From Candidatus Omnitrophota bacterium (GTDB lineage Bacteria; Omnitrophota; Gorgyraeia; Gygaellales; JAQTUX01): DNA of 64,000 nt. Both the position numbers and the translations under genes were made by a program. The stretch is taken from the NCBI GenBank assembly GCA_028707125.1, contig JAQTUX010000001.1:616807-680806 (forward strand), written 5' to 3'. Below, piece after piece: positions 25,143-33,125 of this stretch. The notes beneath the pieces were generated by a model. It was not told where the DNA came from. It searched no databases and saw nothing but the letters and a program-made list of their open reading frames with translations. The first letter of the stretch is position 1. Every line of letters starts with the position of its first letter.

Positions 25143-25616
25143 ATGCCAAGAGGTGAATGCGGTAGAGAGGGGTGGTGGCACGGCAGATTCAGGGGCTGCG
25201 GCTACCGGCTTACTACAGGCCGGGAGGCGATCCTTGATGTCCTGTCTAAATCAGAAGGCCACTTGAGCGCCGAGGATATATACATGAAGGTTCACTTGAA
25301 GCACCCTAATACCGGGCTTACCACTATTTACAGGACATTAGACGTGCTGTCCGATCTTGGCATGATATATAAGCTTGATTTCGGCGATGGCAGGGCTCGT
25401 TATGAATTAGCAGAAGGCCCTAAAGGAGCGCATCATCACCATCATTTAGTCTGTACCGGCTGCAAAAGGGTGATCGATTATACGGACTTTATTGATGAAG
25501 AAGTGGAGCTGCTCCAGCAAACAGAAAAGGGCCTGGGGAAAAAGTATAATTTTAAGATCAACAATCACGTTATCCAGTTTTATGGCTTATGCGAAAAATG
25601 CGGCGGCAAGAAATAA
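25143..25616 (+). CDS. fur: Fur-family metal-dependent regulator
   Basis: 157 aa. Winged-helix DNA-binding domain (about residues 20-90) and a dimerisation domain with a five-His run (about 99-103) and two CxxC zinc sites (CTGC about 107-110; CEKC about 150-153). The residue at the PerR-discriminating position is Glu (ARYEL), as in Fur, not Asp, so iron sensing rather than peroxide sensing is more likely. A short Gly/Trp/His/Arg-rich N-terminal extension is unusual. ATG 25143 is 11 nt after AAGGAG. It has its own promoter and probably controls itself and the island that follows. Confidence 0.88.
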   Translation: MPRGECGREGWWHGRFRGCGYRLTTGREAILDVLSKSEGHLSAEDIYMKVHLKHPNTGLTTIYRTLDVLSDLGMIYKLDFGDGRARYELAEGPKGAHHHHHLVCTGCKRVIDYTDFIDEEVELLQQTEKGLGKKYNFKINNHVIQFYGLCEKCGGKK

Positions 25617-25638
25617 CCGCTATATTTTTTTTCTTTAT

Positions 25639-25656
25639 TAATGGAAATGGTTTTCA
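25639..25656 (+). promoter_or_regulatory. Candidate Fur operator upstream of the metal island
   Basis: TAATGGAAATGGTTTTCA resembles a 7-1-7 Fur-type palindrome and is the near-copy of the site at fur. It lies 25 bp before the DUF5320-like gene. Confidence 0.6.
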
Positions 25657-25680
25657 ATAACAGAAAGGAAGGTGATAGTT

Positions 25681-26064
25681 ATGCCAGGTTTTGACGGAAC
25701 AGGGCCGCAGGGAGCAGGCCCTATGACAGGAGGGGGCAGAGGTTATTGCGCCTTTCCCCTATCGGGCAACAGGCCAATGTATGCCGGCCAAAGATTCTTT
25801 GGCAGAGGGGGCGTAAGAGGCCGAAGAAATCGGTATTACGCAACCGGGCTTACCGGTTGGCAGAGAGCCGCAATGGGGATGCCCTTTGGCTTTGCTAATG
25901 GAGGGCCTGCTTTTGGCGGGGCGTATCCTTACACGCCTGCGATTACGCCGAAGCAAGAAACGGATATCTTAAGAAATGAAGCTGAATTTCTAAGAAAGCA
26001 GCTTGAAGATATCCAGGGCCGCATTGATGCTTTAGAGGATGCCCGGCAGGAAAAGGGCGAATAA
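25681..26064 (+). CDS. DUF5320-like Gly-rich protein
   Basis: 127 aa. The first ~30 residues are a Gly/Pro-rich motif MPGFDGTGPQGAGPMTGGGRG seen in DUF5320-type proteins; the middle is rich in Gly, Arg and aromatic residues, and the C-terminal 40 residues form a charged coiled coil. No metal-binding Cys pairs are present except a lone Cys near residue 23. Function unknown. These proteins commonly occur beside NifX-like genes in anaerobes, as here. GGAAGGTGA precedes ATG 25681, better placed than an in-frame ATT/ATG 9 nt upstream. Confidence 0.78.
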   Translation: MPGFDGTGPQGAGPMTGGGRGYCAFPLSGNRPMYAGQRFFGRGGVRGRRNRYYATGLTGWQRAAMGMPFGFANGGPAFGGAYPYTPAITPKQETDILRNEAEFLRKQLEDIQGRIDALEDARQEKGE

Positions 26065-26088
26065 TTATAATTTGAGAAAGGAGCGGTT

Positions 26089-26487
26089 ATGCGCATAGCT
26101 ATATCCACAGATGGAGAGTTTGTGTCTGCTCATTTCGGCAGATGCCCTTCTTTTACTCTTGTTGATATTGAGGATAGCAAGGTAACTAAGAGGGTGGAAG
26201 TCGCTAATCCCGGGCATCAGCCGGGAGCAATCCCCGAGTTTTTGCATAAAAAAGGCGTCAATTGTATCGTCGCCGGAGGCATGGGAATGCGGGCGGTGTC
26301 ATTTTTTGAGGACTATGGTATTAAGACGATCGTGGGGGTAAGCGGAAAGATCGATGACGCAGTAGAGCAGCTTAAAAAAGGCACATTAGAAGGCGGTGAG
26401 AGTCTTTGTAAACCCGGAGCGGGTAAGGGTTATGGTTTGGAGAAAGAGGAATGCGACCATCCGCACGAGGATGATTGCGGGCATTAA
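26089..26487 (+). CDS. NifX/NafY-like iron-molybdenum cofactor binding protein
   Basis: 132 aa with the dinitrogenase iron-molybdenum cofactor biosynthesis fold: IAISTDG at the start, AHFGRCPSF (about residues 17-26), the Gly-Gly-Met-Gly-Met loop (about 64-70), and a His/Cys/Asp-rich tail ending DDCGH. Such proteins carry Fe-S or Fe-Mo clusters. No nitrogenase genes are in the window, so a non-nitrogenase cluster-handling role is likely. AGAAAGGAG precedes the ATG. Confidence 0.88.
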   Translation: MRIAISTDGEFVSAHFGRCPSFTLVDIEDSKVTKRVEVANPGHQPGAIPEFLHKKGVNCIVAGGMGMRAVSFFEDYGIKTIVGVSGKIDDAVEQLKKGTLEGGESLCKPGAGKGYGLEKEECDHPHEDDCGH

Positions 26488-26504
26488 ATCAGGGAGGTAG
26501 CAGC

Positions 26505-26882
26505 ATGAAAATTTGCGTAACTTCGCAAGGCAGGGATTTGGGCGCGCAGGTTGACCCGCGTTTCGGCAGATGCCAATATTTTATTATTGCCGATACCGAT
26601 ACGTTGGAATTCGAGGCTGTTGAGAATCCCAATATCAAATCTATGGGTGGCGCGGGGATTCAATCCGCGCAACTGGTTGCTTCTAAGAGAGTTAAGGCGA
26701 TGCTTACGGGAAACGTCGGGCCCAATGCCTTTCAAACATTGCAGGCGGCAGGGATAGAGGTTTTTACCGGCGCATCCGGCACGGTTAAAGAAGCGATTGA
26801 GAAGTATAAAAAGGGGGAATTCAAGGCTGTTTCCGGACCAAGCGTCGGTTCTCATGCCGGAATGCCGGGCAAGAAAAAATAG
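26505..26882 (+). CDS. Second NifX/NafY-like protein
   Basis: 125 aa, a paralogue of the previous protein: KICVTSQG start, DPRFGRCQYF (about residues 18-27), and the GNVGPNAFQTL loop (about residues 68-78). It lacks the Cys/His-rich tail of its neighbour and ends in a short Lys-rich segment. GGGAGG at 26492-26497 lies before ATG 26505. Tandem pairs of these proteins suggest a dimer or successive cluster-transfer steps. Confidence 0.88.
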   Translation: MKICVTSQGRDLGAQVDPRFGRCQYFIIADTDTLEFEAVENPNIKSMGGAGIQSAQLVASKRVKAMLTGNVGPNAFQTLQAAGIEVFTGASGTVKEAIEKYKKGEFKAVSGPSVGSHAGMPGKKK

Positions 26883-26893
26883 GAGGTGGGAAG

Positions 26894-27145
26894 ATGCCGT
26901 TTTTTGAACCGTTAGAAAAGATGGATCCCAAGCATGTTGATTTAGAAAGAGCAAGAAAATCGCTGCGCGAAGAACTTGAAGCAGTAGATTTTTATCAGGA
27001 ACGGATTGACGCGACCAGCGATGAATCATTAAAACATCTTCTCGCGCATAATATGAATGAAGAGAAGGAACACGCGGCAATGCTTATGGAATGGATCAGG
27101 AAGAACGATCCGGTTCAAGATAAGATGTTTAAAGAGCACGATTAA
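26894..27145 (+). CDS. Encapsulated-ferritin-like (EncFtn) protein
   Basis: 83 aa, two helices. It matches the core of bacterial EncFtn proteins, including the metal ligands Glu27, Glu57 and His60 (REELEAVD...NEEKEHAAM), equivalent to Glu32, Glu62 and His65 of the Rhodospirillum protein. The C-terminal encapsulin-targeting extension is missing: the protein ends about 15 residues after the second helix. No encapsulin gene is present nearby. Expected activity is iron oxidation as a decamer. AGGAGGTGGGAAG precedes the ATG, and it sits 11 bp after the second NifX-like gene. Confidence 0.88.
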   Translation: MPFFEPLEKMDPKHVDLERARKSLREELEAVDFYQERIDATSDESLKHLLAHNMNEEKEHAAMLMEWIRKNDPVQDKMFKEHD

Positions 27146-27234
27146 GCCGTCATTTGCGCGGCGCTTTAAAGGCGGGAATAAATTAAGGATGACCCGGAAA
27201 AATTTTAGCGCGAAGAGGAAGAGGAGGTAAGAAA

Positions 27235-27687
27235 ATGCCTGCAGGGCATGAAAAGACCAAGCAAAAGGCTTTCGGTTACGAGCTTCTTCTTGATCTTTAT
27301 AATTGTAAGAAGGGGGTTTGCGATAATTTACTTCTTTGTTATCGATTTCTCGATGATATCGTGATACATCTGGGGATGGAAAAACAATCTCCGCCGAGTA
27401 TTTTTTTTACGGATGCAAAGCGCTTTCCTGATAAAGCCGGTCTTTCCGGATGGGTTCCCCTGGTGGAAAGCTCGATTGTAATCCATACTTTAAGCCTTAA
27501 GAATTTCATAACCATTGATATCTATTGTTGCCGGGATTTTGATGAGCAGAGTGCATTGGATTTTTGTAAGCGGTATTTTTTACCTGACAGGGTGGAAACA
27601 CAGTTTTTGTATAGAGGTATTGATTATTATGTTAAAAGAAGCGCTCAAGCAAAACCGGCCGATCAAGCTTTAATCGGGATTTCTTAA
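27235..27687 (+). CDS. S-adenosylmethionine decarboxylase-like protein
   Basis: 150 aa. The core resembles prokaryotic SpeD: the strand GYELLLDLYNC (about residues 14-24), the segment SGWVPLVESS with the self-cleavage pair Glu78-Ser79, then His84 and Cys99. The spacing Ser-5-His-15-Cys equals that of Ser63, His68 and Cys83 in Thermotoga SpeD, so processing and catalysis look possible. The His that normally follows the cleaved Ser is replaced by Ser. No spermidine synthase is adjacent. GAGGAGGTAAG lies before ATG 27235. Alternative: a divergent paralogue with another substrate. Confidence 0.72.
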   Translation: MPAGHEKTKQKAFGYELLLDLYNCKKGVCDNLLLCYRFLDDIVIHLGMEKQSPPSIFFTDAKRFPDKAGLSGWVPLVESSIVIHTLSLKNFITIDIYCCRDFDEQSALDFCKRYFLPDRVETQFLYRGIDYYVKRSAQAKPADQALIGIS

Positions 27688-27710
27688 GGCGCTATAAGGA
27701 GGCGATTACT

Positions 27711-27911
27711 ATGCCAAGAGGAGATGGAACCGGCCCTATGGGGCAAGGATCGGGAATGGGAAGGGGCATGGGTAGAGGCAGAAGAGGCGCGGCAGGCCCG
27801 GGAGGAAATTGTGTCTGTCCAGGTTGCGGGGCCAAAGTCACCCATCAGGCAGGCACGCCTTGTGCCTCAATGAACTGCCCTAAATGCGGCATAAGGATGG
27901 TAAGAGAATAA
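27711..27911 (+). CDS. Gly-rich DUF5320-like/zinc-ribbon small protein
   Basis: 66 aa. The N-terminal 32 residues repeat the Gly-Met-Arg-rich motif MPRGDGTGPMGQGSG related to the start of the protein at 25681; the C-terminal half holds two CxxC pairs (CPGC, CPKC) with an additional Cys between (about residues 42-60), forming a probable rubredoxin-like zinc or iron site. Function unknown. GAGGCGATT precedes the ATG. Confidence 0.75.
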   Translation: MPRGDGTGPMGQGSGMGRGMGRGRRGAAGPGGNCVCPGCGAKVTHQAGTPCASMNCPKCGIRMVRE

Positions 27912-27921
27912 GGATCGGATT

Positions 27922-28533
27922 TTGGACAAAGAGGTTTTAGAGAATCATAAAAAGTATTTAGAAAGAGCCCGCTTTTACCGAAGCTTCGGTTACGATTTAG
28001 AAAAGGAAAGAGATTTTATCCTCGATAGATCCCTGCCTATTTCCGGAGAGATACTTGAGATCGGTACCGGTAAAGGTCATTTTGCGCTTGCCTTGGCAAG
28101 GCGCGGCTATAGTTTTATAAGCGTAGATATTTCCAGGCAGGAACAAGAGATCGCTATGTTAAACCTGCGGTATTCCGGTCTGGAAAGGCAGGCCATTTTT
28201 AAAATTGAGGATGCCGGGCATTTAAGTTTTTCAGACCGAAGCTTTGATACCATATTTTCTATCAATGTCTTTCATCATTTAGAAAAACCCGTGGCAGTTT
28301 TAAATGAGATGGTCCGTCTTTTGCGCCAGGGCGGCAAAGCGGTCTTAAGCGATTTTAACGATAAAGGATTGGAGATAATTAACGCCTGTCATAGCGCTGA
28401 AGGACGCACGCATGATTATTTTAAACATCGTTTAAGTGAGGCAGGGGAGTATTTCATTGTGAAAGGATTTGCTGTCAGGGAGTACCGGAGTGAAGTCCAG
28501 AAAGTACTTATAGCCGAACGAACTCAAGGATAA
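27922..28533 (+). CDS. SAM-dependent methyltransferase
   Basis: 203 aa, class I Rossmann methyltransferase. Motif I EIGTGKGHFALALA (about residues 46-59), the acidic end of strand 2 (SVDIS), motif-like DAGHLSFSDRSFDTIFS (about 99-115) and the post-motif NVFHHLEKP. The substrate is unknown. The start is TTG 27922, 7 nt after AAGGA, because no ATG fits the family start. It is the seventh gene after the fur operator and belongs to the same run of genes. Confidence 0.82.
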   Translation: MDKEVLENHKKYLERARFYRSFGYDLEKERDFILDRSLPISGEILEIGTGKGHFALALARRGYSFISVDISRQEQEIAMLNLRYSGLERQAIFKIEDAGHLSFSDRSFDTIFSINVFHHLEKPVAVLNEMVRLLRQGGKAVLSDFNDKGLEIINACHSAEGRTHDYFKHRLSEAGEYFIVKGFAVREYRSEVQKVLIAERTQG

Positions 28534-28538
28534 GAAAT

Positions 28539-29393
28539 ATGGTTATTTCAGTGGCAAGCGGGAAAGGCGGAACAGGGAAGACGACGGTCGCGGTCAACCT
28601 GGCTTTATCTATTGATAATGTGCAATTCCTCGATTGCGATGTGGAAGAACCCAACGCCCACATTTTTCTTAAACCCCAAATCAAAGAAAAGGAAAAGGCG
28701 TATATCCCTGTTCCTGAAATCGATGAATCAAAATGTAATTACTGCGGCAAATGCGCCCAAGTTTGCGTTTATAACGCTATAGCGATCCTTCCGTCGCAAA
28801 ATGGGAAAAAGGGCGCTACCCTGGTATTCGCGCAGCTATGCCATGGATGCGGCGCCTGCAGCGCTCTCTGCCCTCAGGGCGCGATAAAAGAAGTCAATAG
28901 GGAGATCGGCGTTGTAGAGATGGGCAATCGCGGCGAAATAGAATTTGTTCATGGAAAACTTAATATCGGCGAAGCAATGTCTCCGCCGCTTATCCGGCAG
29001 GTCAAAGAGCATATAAATCCCGGGAAAACCGTTATTATAGACGTTCCTCCGGGTACATCCTGCCCTGTAGTTGCTTCAATCAAAGGCAGTGACTTTTGCG
29101 TATTAGTTACTGAGCCGACCCCCTTTGGTTTGAATGACCTGATTTTAGCGGTTGAGGTATTAAGAAAGCTCAAAACCCCTTTTGGCGTCGTAATTAACCG
29201 CGCTGACTTAGGAAATACTGAAACCGAGGAATACTGCAGGAAAGAAAATATCCCTATTTTAATGAGGATACCGTTTAAAAAAGAGATAGCCGTGGCTTAT
29301 TCCACGGGAGAGCCTATGGTTAAGGCATTTCCGGAGTATAAGAAAGATTTTTATGGTCTTTTTAATACAATAAAAAATGGAAAACTTCGTTAA
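28539..29393 (+). CDS. MinD-like ATPase with inserted ferredoxin domain (first copy)
   Basis: 284 aa (COG1149-type). Deviant Walker A KGGTGKT (residues 9-15), then an inserted bacterial ferredoxin domain with two [4Fe-4S] motifs (CNYCGKCAQVC at about 67-77 and CHGCGACSALC at about 105-115), then the rest of the MinD fold (VIIDVPPGTSCP, about 168-179). Such proteins are thought to act in Fe-S or metal-cluster handling. A second copy is encoded at 30773 and a flavoprotein lies between. Confidence 0.88.
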   Translation: MVISVASGKGGTGKTTVAVNLALSIDNVQFLDCDVEEPNAHIFLKPQIKEKEKAYIPVPEIDESKCNYCGKCAQVCVYNAIAILPSQNGKKGATLVFAQLCHGCGACSALCPQGAIKEVNREIGVVEMGNRGEIEFVHGKLNIGEAMSPPLIRQVKEHINPGKTVIIDVPPGTSCPVVASIKGSDFCVLVTEPTPFGLNDLILAVEVLRKLKTPFGVVINRADLGNTETEEYCRKENIPILMRIPFKKEIAVAYSTGEPMVKAFPEYKKDFYGLFNTIKNGKLR

Positions 29394-29405
29394 AGGAGCG
29401 ATTCT

Positions 29406-30752
29406 ATGAATAAGAAAGCGGATATTCTTATCATCGGCGCCGGTCCCGCCGGAATGGTAACCGCGGTTACAGCCAGGAGGTATTATACGGATAAGAATAT
29501 TTTGGTGATAAAGGATGTAAATAATGGCTGTATTCCTTGCGGGATCCCGTATATGTTCTCGAGCCTAAAGAATCCCCAGGATAATATTTTGGGGACAGAT
29601 GCTTTAGCGAAGAATAACATTAAAGTTGTGGTTGATGAGGCATTTAAGATCAACCGGGGCAAAAAGAGCGTGGAAACAAAAAAGGGCGATGAATACGCTT
29701 ATGAAAAGTTGATTTTAGCCGCAGGTTCTTCGCCTATTATTCCAAAAATTCCCGGTATTGATAAGAAAGGCGTCTATCCCATACATAAAGACATGGATTA
29801 TCTTAAAGCTTGCGTTGAAGAAATTAAAAAGGCAAAAAGCGTTTTGATTATAGGGGGAGGTTTTATAGGGGTAGAGTTTGCGGATGAGATTTCGAAACTC
29901 CCGGAAATTAGCGTGCATTTGGCAGAGGTTCTTCAGGGATTATTGGCGAATTCTTTTGATAGGGATTTTTCATCATTGGTTGAAGAAAAACTGAAAAGTA
30001 AAGGCGTTAATATTATCTTAAATAGCAAGATTGTTGAGATTTTGGGTAAGGGAAAGGTAGAAGGCGTACGGTTTGAGAATGGCAAGGATTTAAAGGTGGA
30101 TAGCATTATTTTAGGGATAGGCGCGCTTCCTAATACAAAGCTTGCAACTGACGCGGATTTGGACTTAGGCAAGGGAAAGGGGCTGTGGGTGGATGAATAT
30201 ATGCGTACTTCTGATCCCGATATTTTTGCGGTAGGGGATTGCGCGGGCAAAAGAGATTTTTATACGCGCAGGGATACTGCGGTTATGCTTGCTTCAACCG
30301 CTACTGCTGAAGCAAGGGTCGCGGGAGCGAATCTTTATCAATTAAAGGTTGTGCGCGAAAATAAAGGGACAATCGCAATCTACTCCACATATGTGGATGG
30401 GCTGGTTTTAGGTTCGGCAGGGCTTACGGAAACAAGCGCTAAAAAGGAGGGGTTTGAAATTATAATAGGAAACACGGAAGGGGTAGACAAGCATCCCAAG
30501 AGTTTACCCGGGGCAAATAAGGTTAAAGTGAGATTGATTTTCGCTAAACAGTCCGGGATATTAATGGGAGGGCAGGTTTTTGGAGGGATATCCGCGGGAG
30601 AGATGATTAATATTATCGGCATGGCCATTCAAAAAAGAGTTTCTATTACAGAATTAGAGACATTGCAGATGGCAACGCATCCATATTTGACAAGCGCGCC
30701 TACTATGTATCCGATTGTATTAGCGGCTCAGGATGCTTTGGGCAAGATGTAG
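29406..30752 (+). CDS. FAD/NAD(P)-dependent oxidoreductase (CoA-disulfide reductase/NADH oxidase type)
   Basis: 448 aa. Dinucleotide-binding GAGPAGM loop (about residues 10-16), the redox Cys in the loop NGCIPCGIPYMF (about 40-51), a second GxGxxG in IIGGGFIGVEFA (about 148-159), and FAD-binding GDCAG (about 277-281), with a C-terminal dimerisation domain ending near PTMYPI. The chemistry could be reduction of disulfides, persulfides or O2. Its place between two ferredoxin-containing ATPases suggests it supplies electrons to them. GGAGCGATTCT precedes the ATG. Confidence 0.87.
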   Translation: MNKKADILIIGAGPAGMVTAVTARRYYTDKNILVIKDVNNGCIPCGIPYMFSSLKNPQDNILGTDALAKNNIKVVVDEAFKINRGKKSVETKKGDEYAYEKLILAAGSSPIIPKIPGIDKKGVYPIHKDMDYLKACVEEIKKAKSVLIIGGGFIGVEFADEISKLPEISVHLAEVLQGLLANSFDRDFSSLVEEKLKSKGVNIILNSKIVEILGKGKVEGVRFENGKDLKVDSIILGIGALPNTKLATDADLDLGKGKGLWVDEYMRTSDPDIFAVGDCAGKRDFYTRRDTAVMLASTATAEARVAGANLYQLKVVRENKGTIAIYSTYVDGLVLGSAGLTETSAKKEGFEIIIGNTEGVDKHPKSLPGANKVKVRLIFAKQSGILMGGQVFGGISAGEMINIIGMAIQKRVSITELETLQMATHPYLTSAPTMYPIVLAAQDALGKM

Positions 30753-30772
30753 TTTTGAGTTTTGGAGCATAT

Positions 30773-31633
30773 ATGAAACAGATAGTTATCATTAGCGGAA
30801 AGGGCGGTACGGGCAAGACCGTAATTACCGGAGCGTTTGCCGCGTTAGCAAAGAATAAGGTCATGGCTGACTGCGATGTTGATGCCGCGGATTTACATTT
30901 ATTATTGCAGCCAGAGATCAAAGAACGCCATGATTTCAGGAGCGGCCTGAGCGCCTCGATTGATAAAAAAACCTGCTTGAAGTGCGGACAATGCCTTGCG
31001 GCCTGCAGATTCAGCGCGATAAGCGATGATTTCGTGATTGACCCTGTTTCCTGCGAAGGGTGCGCTTTTTGCAGCCATATTTGTCCGGTTGGCGCTATAA
31101 GAATGGAAGAGAATCTTGCAGGTGAATGGTTTATTTCAGAAACGCGATTCGGCCCTATGGTGCACGCGAAACTCGGCATTGCCGAAGAGAATTCCGGGAA
31201 ACTTGTTTCTCTGGTAAGGAAGCAGGCAAAAGAACTGGCAGAGAAGCGTAATTGCGATTGGGTGATCATTGACGGGGCCCCGGGCATAGGATGCCCTGTT
31301 ATCGCGTCTCTTTCCGGCATTGATTACGCGGTAGTGGTCACAGAGCCCACCCTTTCCGGGCTTCACGACGCGGACAGGGTTATAGGTGTGGCCAGGCATT
31401 TCGGCATCGCAAGCAAGTTGATAATAAACAAATATGATATTAACGTTGATATGACAGGGAAAATAGAGGGGTATTGCAGGAATAATAATCTTGATTTGAT
31501 CGGGAAGGTCCCCTTTGATAAATCTATAGTAGAGGCGATGGTCGAAGGTAAGACCATAATAGAATATGGCATCGGCAAGGCCGGGCATGAAATTATGCGT
31601 GCCTGGCAGGCAATACAGGATAGCCTGAAATAA
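30773..31633 (+). CDS. MinD-like ATPase with inserted ferredoxin domain (second copy)
   Basis: 286 aa, paralogue of the protein at 28539 with the same order: deviant Walker A GKGGTGKT (about residues 9-16), two [4Fe-4S] motifs (CLKCGQCLAAC about 69-79; CEGCAFCSHIC about 98-108) and the IIDGAPGIGCPV strand. An in-frame upstream TTG exists, but the TATATGAAACAG context and family alignment make ATG 30773 the start. Two copies suggest a heterodimer. Confidence 0.87.
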   Translation: MKQIVIISGKGGTGKTVITGAFAALAKNKVMADCDVDAADLHLLLQPEIKERHDFRSGLSASIDKKTCLKCGQCLAACRFSAISDDFVIDPVSCEGCAFCSHICPVGAIRMEENLAGEWFISETRFGPMVHAKLGIAEENSGKLVSLVRKQAKELAEKRNCDWVIIDGAPGIGCPVIASLSGIDYAVVVTEPTLSGLHDADRVIGVARHFGIASKLIINKYDINVDMTGKIEGYCRNNNLDLIGKVPFDKSIVEAMVEGKTIIEYGIGKAGHEIMRAWQAIQDSLK

Positions 31634-31655
31634 CCTGTTCAAGAGGGAGGATGAA

Positions 31656-32261
31656 ATGGAAAATATTCATCAAAGGTTTTCTGATAAGTTCGGGAGCCAT
31701 TGGATTAAGGTGAAATTTTACCGGGAGAAACCGGAGTGCGAAGCTAAACGATTAAAGGGGGTAAGATTTTGCGAGGCAACAAAAGAGGCGATTTTATACC
31801 CCGTTTTGCTGGATAAGGAGAGCGTTATATGCTCCGGCGCGCAGCATGCCTTTGGCTGGAACGCTCTTTCCCAAGACATGCTTTTGCAGGGCTGCGGCGA
31901 TAAGAGAGGCGCGCAGGCGGATACCCTGGAATCTATACTGTCACGATCGCCTCGCTTACAAGACGCCTTCGAGCATATAGGGCTGAATACCGAAGATGCC
32001 CCTGACCTTGTTATGTCGTATATGCCGCCCCAGCAGGTTATGGAATTGATAAAGGTCTATCATAATAAAAAAGGCAGCAGCCTGGATGTTTCTCTGTGTA
32101 CAATGATGGCTGTTTGCGGGGGGATAGCGGTAAGGACATATTTAGAGGAAAAGATAAGTTTTTCCTTTGGTTGTGATGATTCACGCAGGTTAGCCGACAT
32201 GCGAAGGGATAAATTGGCGGTCGGTATCCCGAGAAGGATGTTCGACCTATTCGTGGATTAA
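31656..32261 (+). CDS. DUF169-family protein
   Basis: 201 aa, COG2043/DUF169 type. It carries many Cys (7) spread through the chain, including the clustered CSGAQHAFGWN (about residues 69-79), the CGD pair and CTMMAVCGG, a pattern that suggests a bound cofactor or metal. The function of the family is not established. AGGGAGGATG lies directly before the ATG. It follows the second MinD-like ATPase gene by 22 bp. Confidence 0.8.
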   Translation: MENIHQRFSDKFGSHWIKVKFYREKPECEAKRLKGVRFCEATKEAILYPVLLDKESVICSGAQHAFGWNALSQDMLLQGCGDKRGAQADTLESILSRSPRLQDAFEHIGLNTEDAPDLVMSYMPPQQVMELIKVYHNKKGSSLDVSLCTMMAVCGGIAVRTYLEEKISFSFGCDDSRRLADMRRDKLAVGIPRRMFDLFVD

Positions 32262-32274
32262 ATATAAGGTTTGA

Positions 32275-33054
32275 ATGAGTAGTAAAACTTATAAATATAT
32301 TTATGGGCCTGTGCCTTCCTGGCGGCTGGGCAGTTCACTGGGGATAGACCCTCTTTCGCAGGGCGCAAAGGTATGCACATTTAACTGCATTTACTGCCAA
32401 TTGGGCACAGGCGGGATTTTTACCGGTGAACGAAAGGCGCTGGTTCCGGCGGCAGAGATAATGGATGAATTGGATTCGCTGCCGCCGTTGACTATAGATT
32501 ATATAACCTTTTCCGGCACCGGTGAGCCTACCTTAGCCGGCAACTTAGGACAAATGATAAAGGCCGTAAAAAAAATAAGGAACGAAAAGGTCGCGGTGCT
32601 GACAAATTCTTCGTTGATACACAGAGAAGACGTTCAAAAGGACATATTTTGCGCGGATTTTGTTGTTGCCAAATTAGACGCTGTTTCGCAAAAGGTATTT
32701 GAGCTGGTTAACCAACCGATGAAAGATATTAAGGTCGATACTATTATCCAGGCAATAAAAGATTTTAAAAGCCGTTATTTGGGAAAATTGGCATTGCAGA
32801 TTATGTTTATAGAGCAAAATAAAAATCATGCTCCGGAGATCGCGAAGATCGCAAAAGAGATAAATCCTGATGAAGTCCAGCTTAATACGCCTCTTAGGCC
32901 GTGCAGAGTAAAGCCTCTGTCCAGGCAAGAATTGGATGAAATAAAAAGATATTTTGAAGGTTTAAAGGTAATATCTGTTTATGAAGCCGGGATAAAAAAG
33001 GTTAAGCCCGTAAGCGATGAAGACACATTGAAAAGAAGGGGCAAGGTTAAATAA
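32275..33054 (+). CDS. Radical SAM protein (COG0731-like)
   Basis: 259 aa. The radical SAM [4Fe-4S] motif CTFNCIYC (CxxxCxxC, about residues 36-43) follows the family start YGPVPSWRLGSSLGIDP, and the GEPT glycine-rich SAM-binding segment appears at about 81-84. The substrate is unknown. Relatives include archaeal tRNA-modifying and cofactor enzymes, but no clear assignment can be made. It lies 13 bp after the DUF169 gene. Confidence 0.85.
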   Translation: MSSKTYKYIYGPVPSWRLGSSLGIDPLSQGAKVCTFNCIYCQLGTGGIFTGERKALVPAAEIMDELDSLPPLTIDYITFSGTGEPTLAGNLGQMIKAVKKIRNEKVAVLTNSSLIHREDVQKDIFCADFVVAKLDAVSQKVFELVNQPMKDIKVDTIIQAIKDFKSRYLGKLALQIMFIEQNKNHAPEIAKIAKEINPDEVQLNTPLRPCRVKPLSRQELDEIKRYFEGLKVISVYEAGIKKVKPVSDEDTLKRRGKVK

Positions 33055-33125
33055 TGCAATGCCGGTCAGGCGCAGATATCCAGGCCCAGGATAATTGTGT
33101 TAGACGATAAGAATAGGATAAAAGC

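Noticed and set aside
25143-25616. Naming the regulator PerR
   Set aside because: The discriminating residue is Glu (ARYEL), the Fur state, and the neighbouring genes relate to iron rather than peroxide.
26089-26882. Inferring nitrogen fixation from the NifX-like proteins
   Set aside because: No nifH, nifD or nifK is in the window, and tandem NifX-like proteins are common in non-diazotrophic anaerobes.
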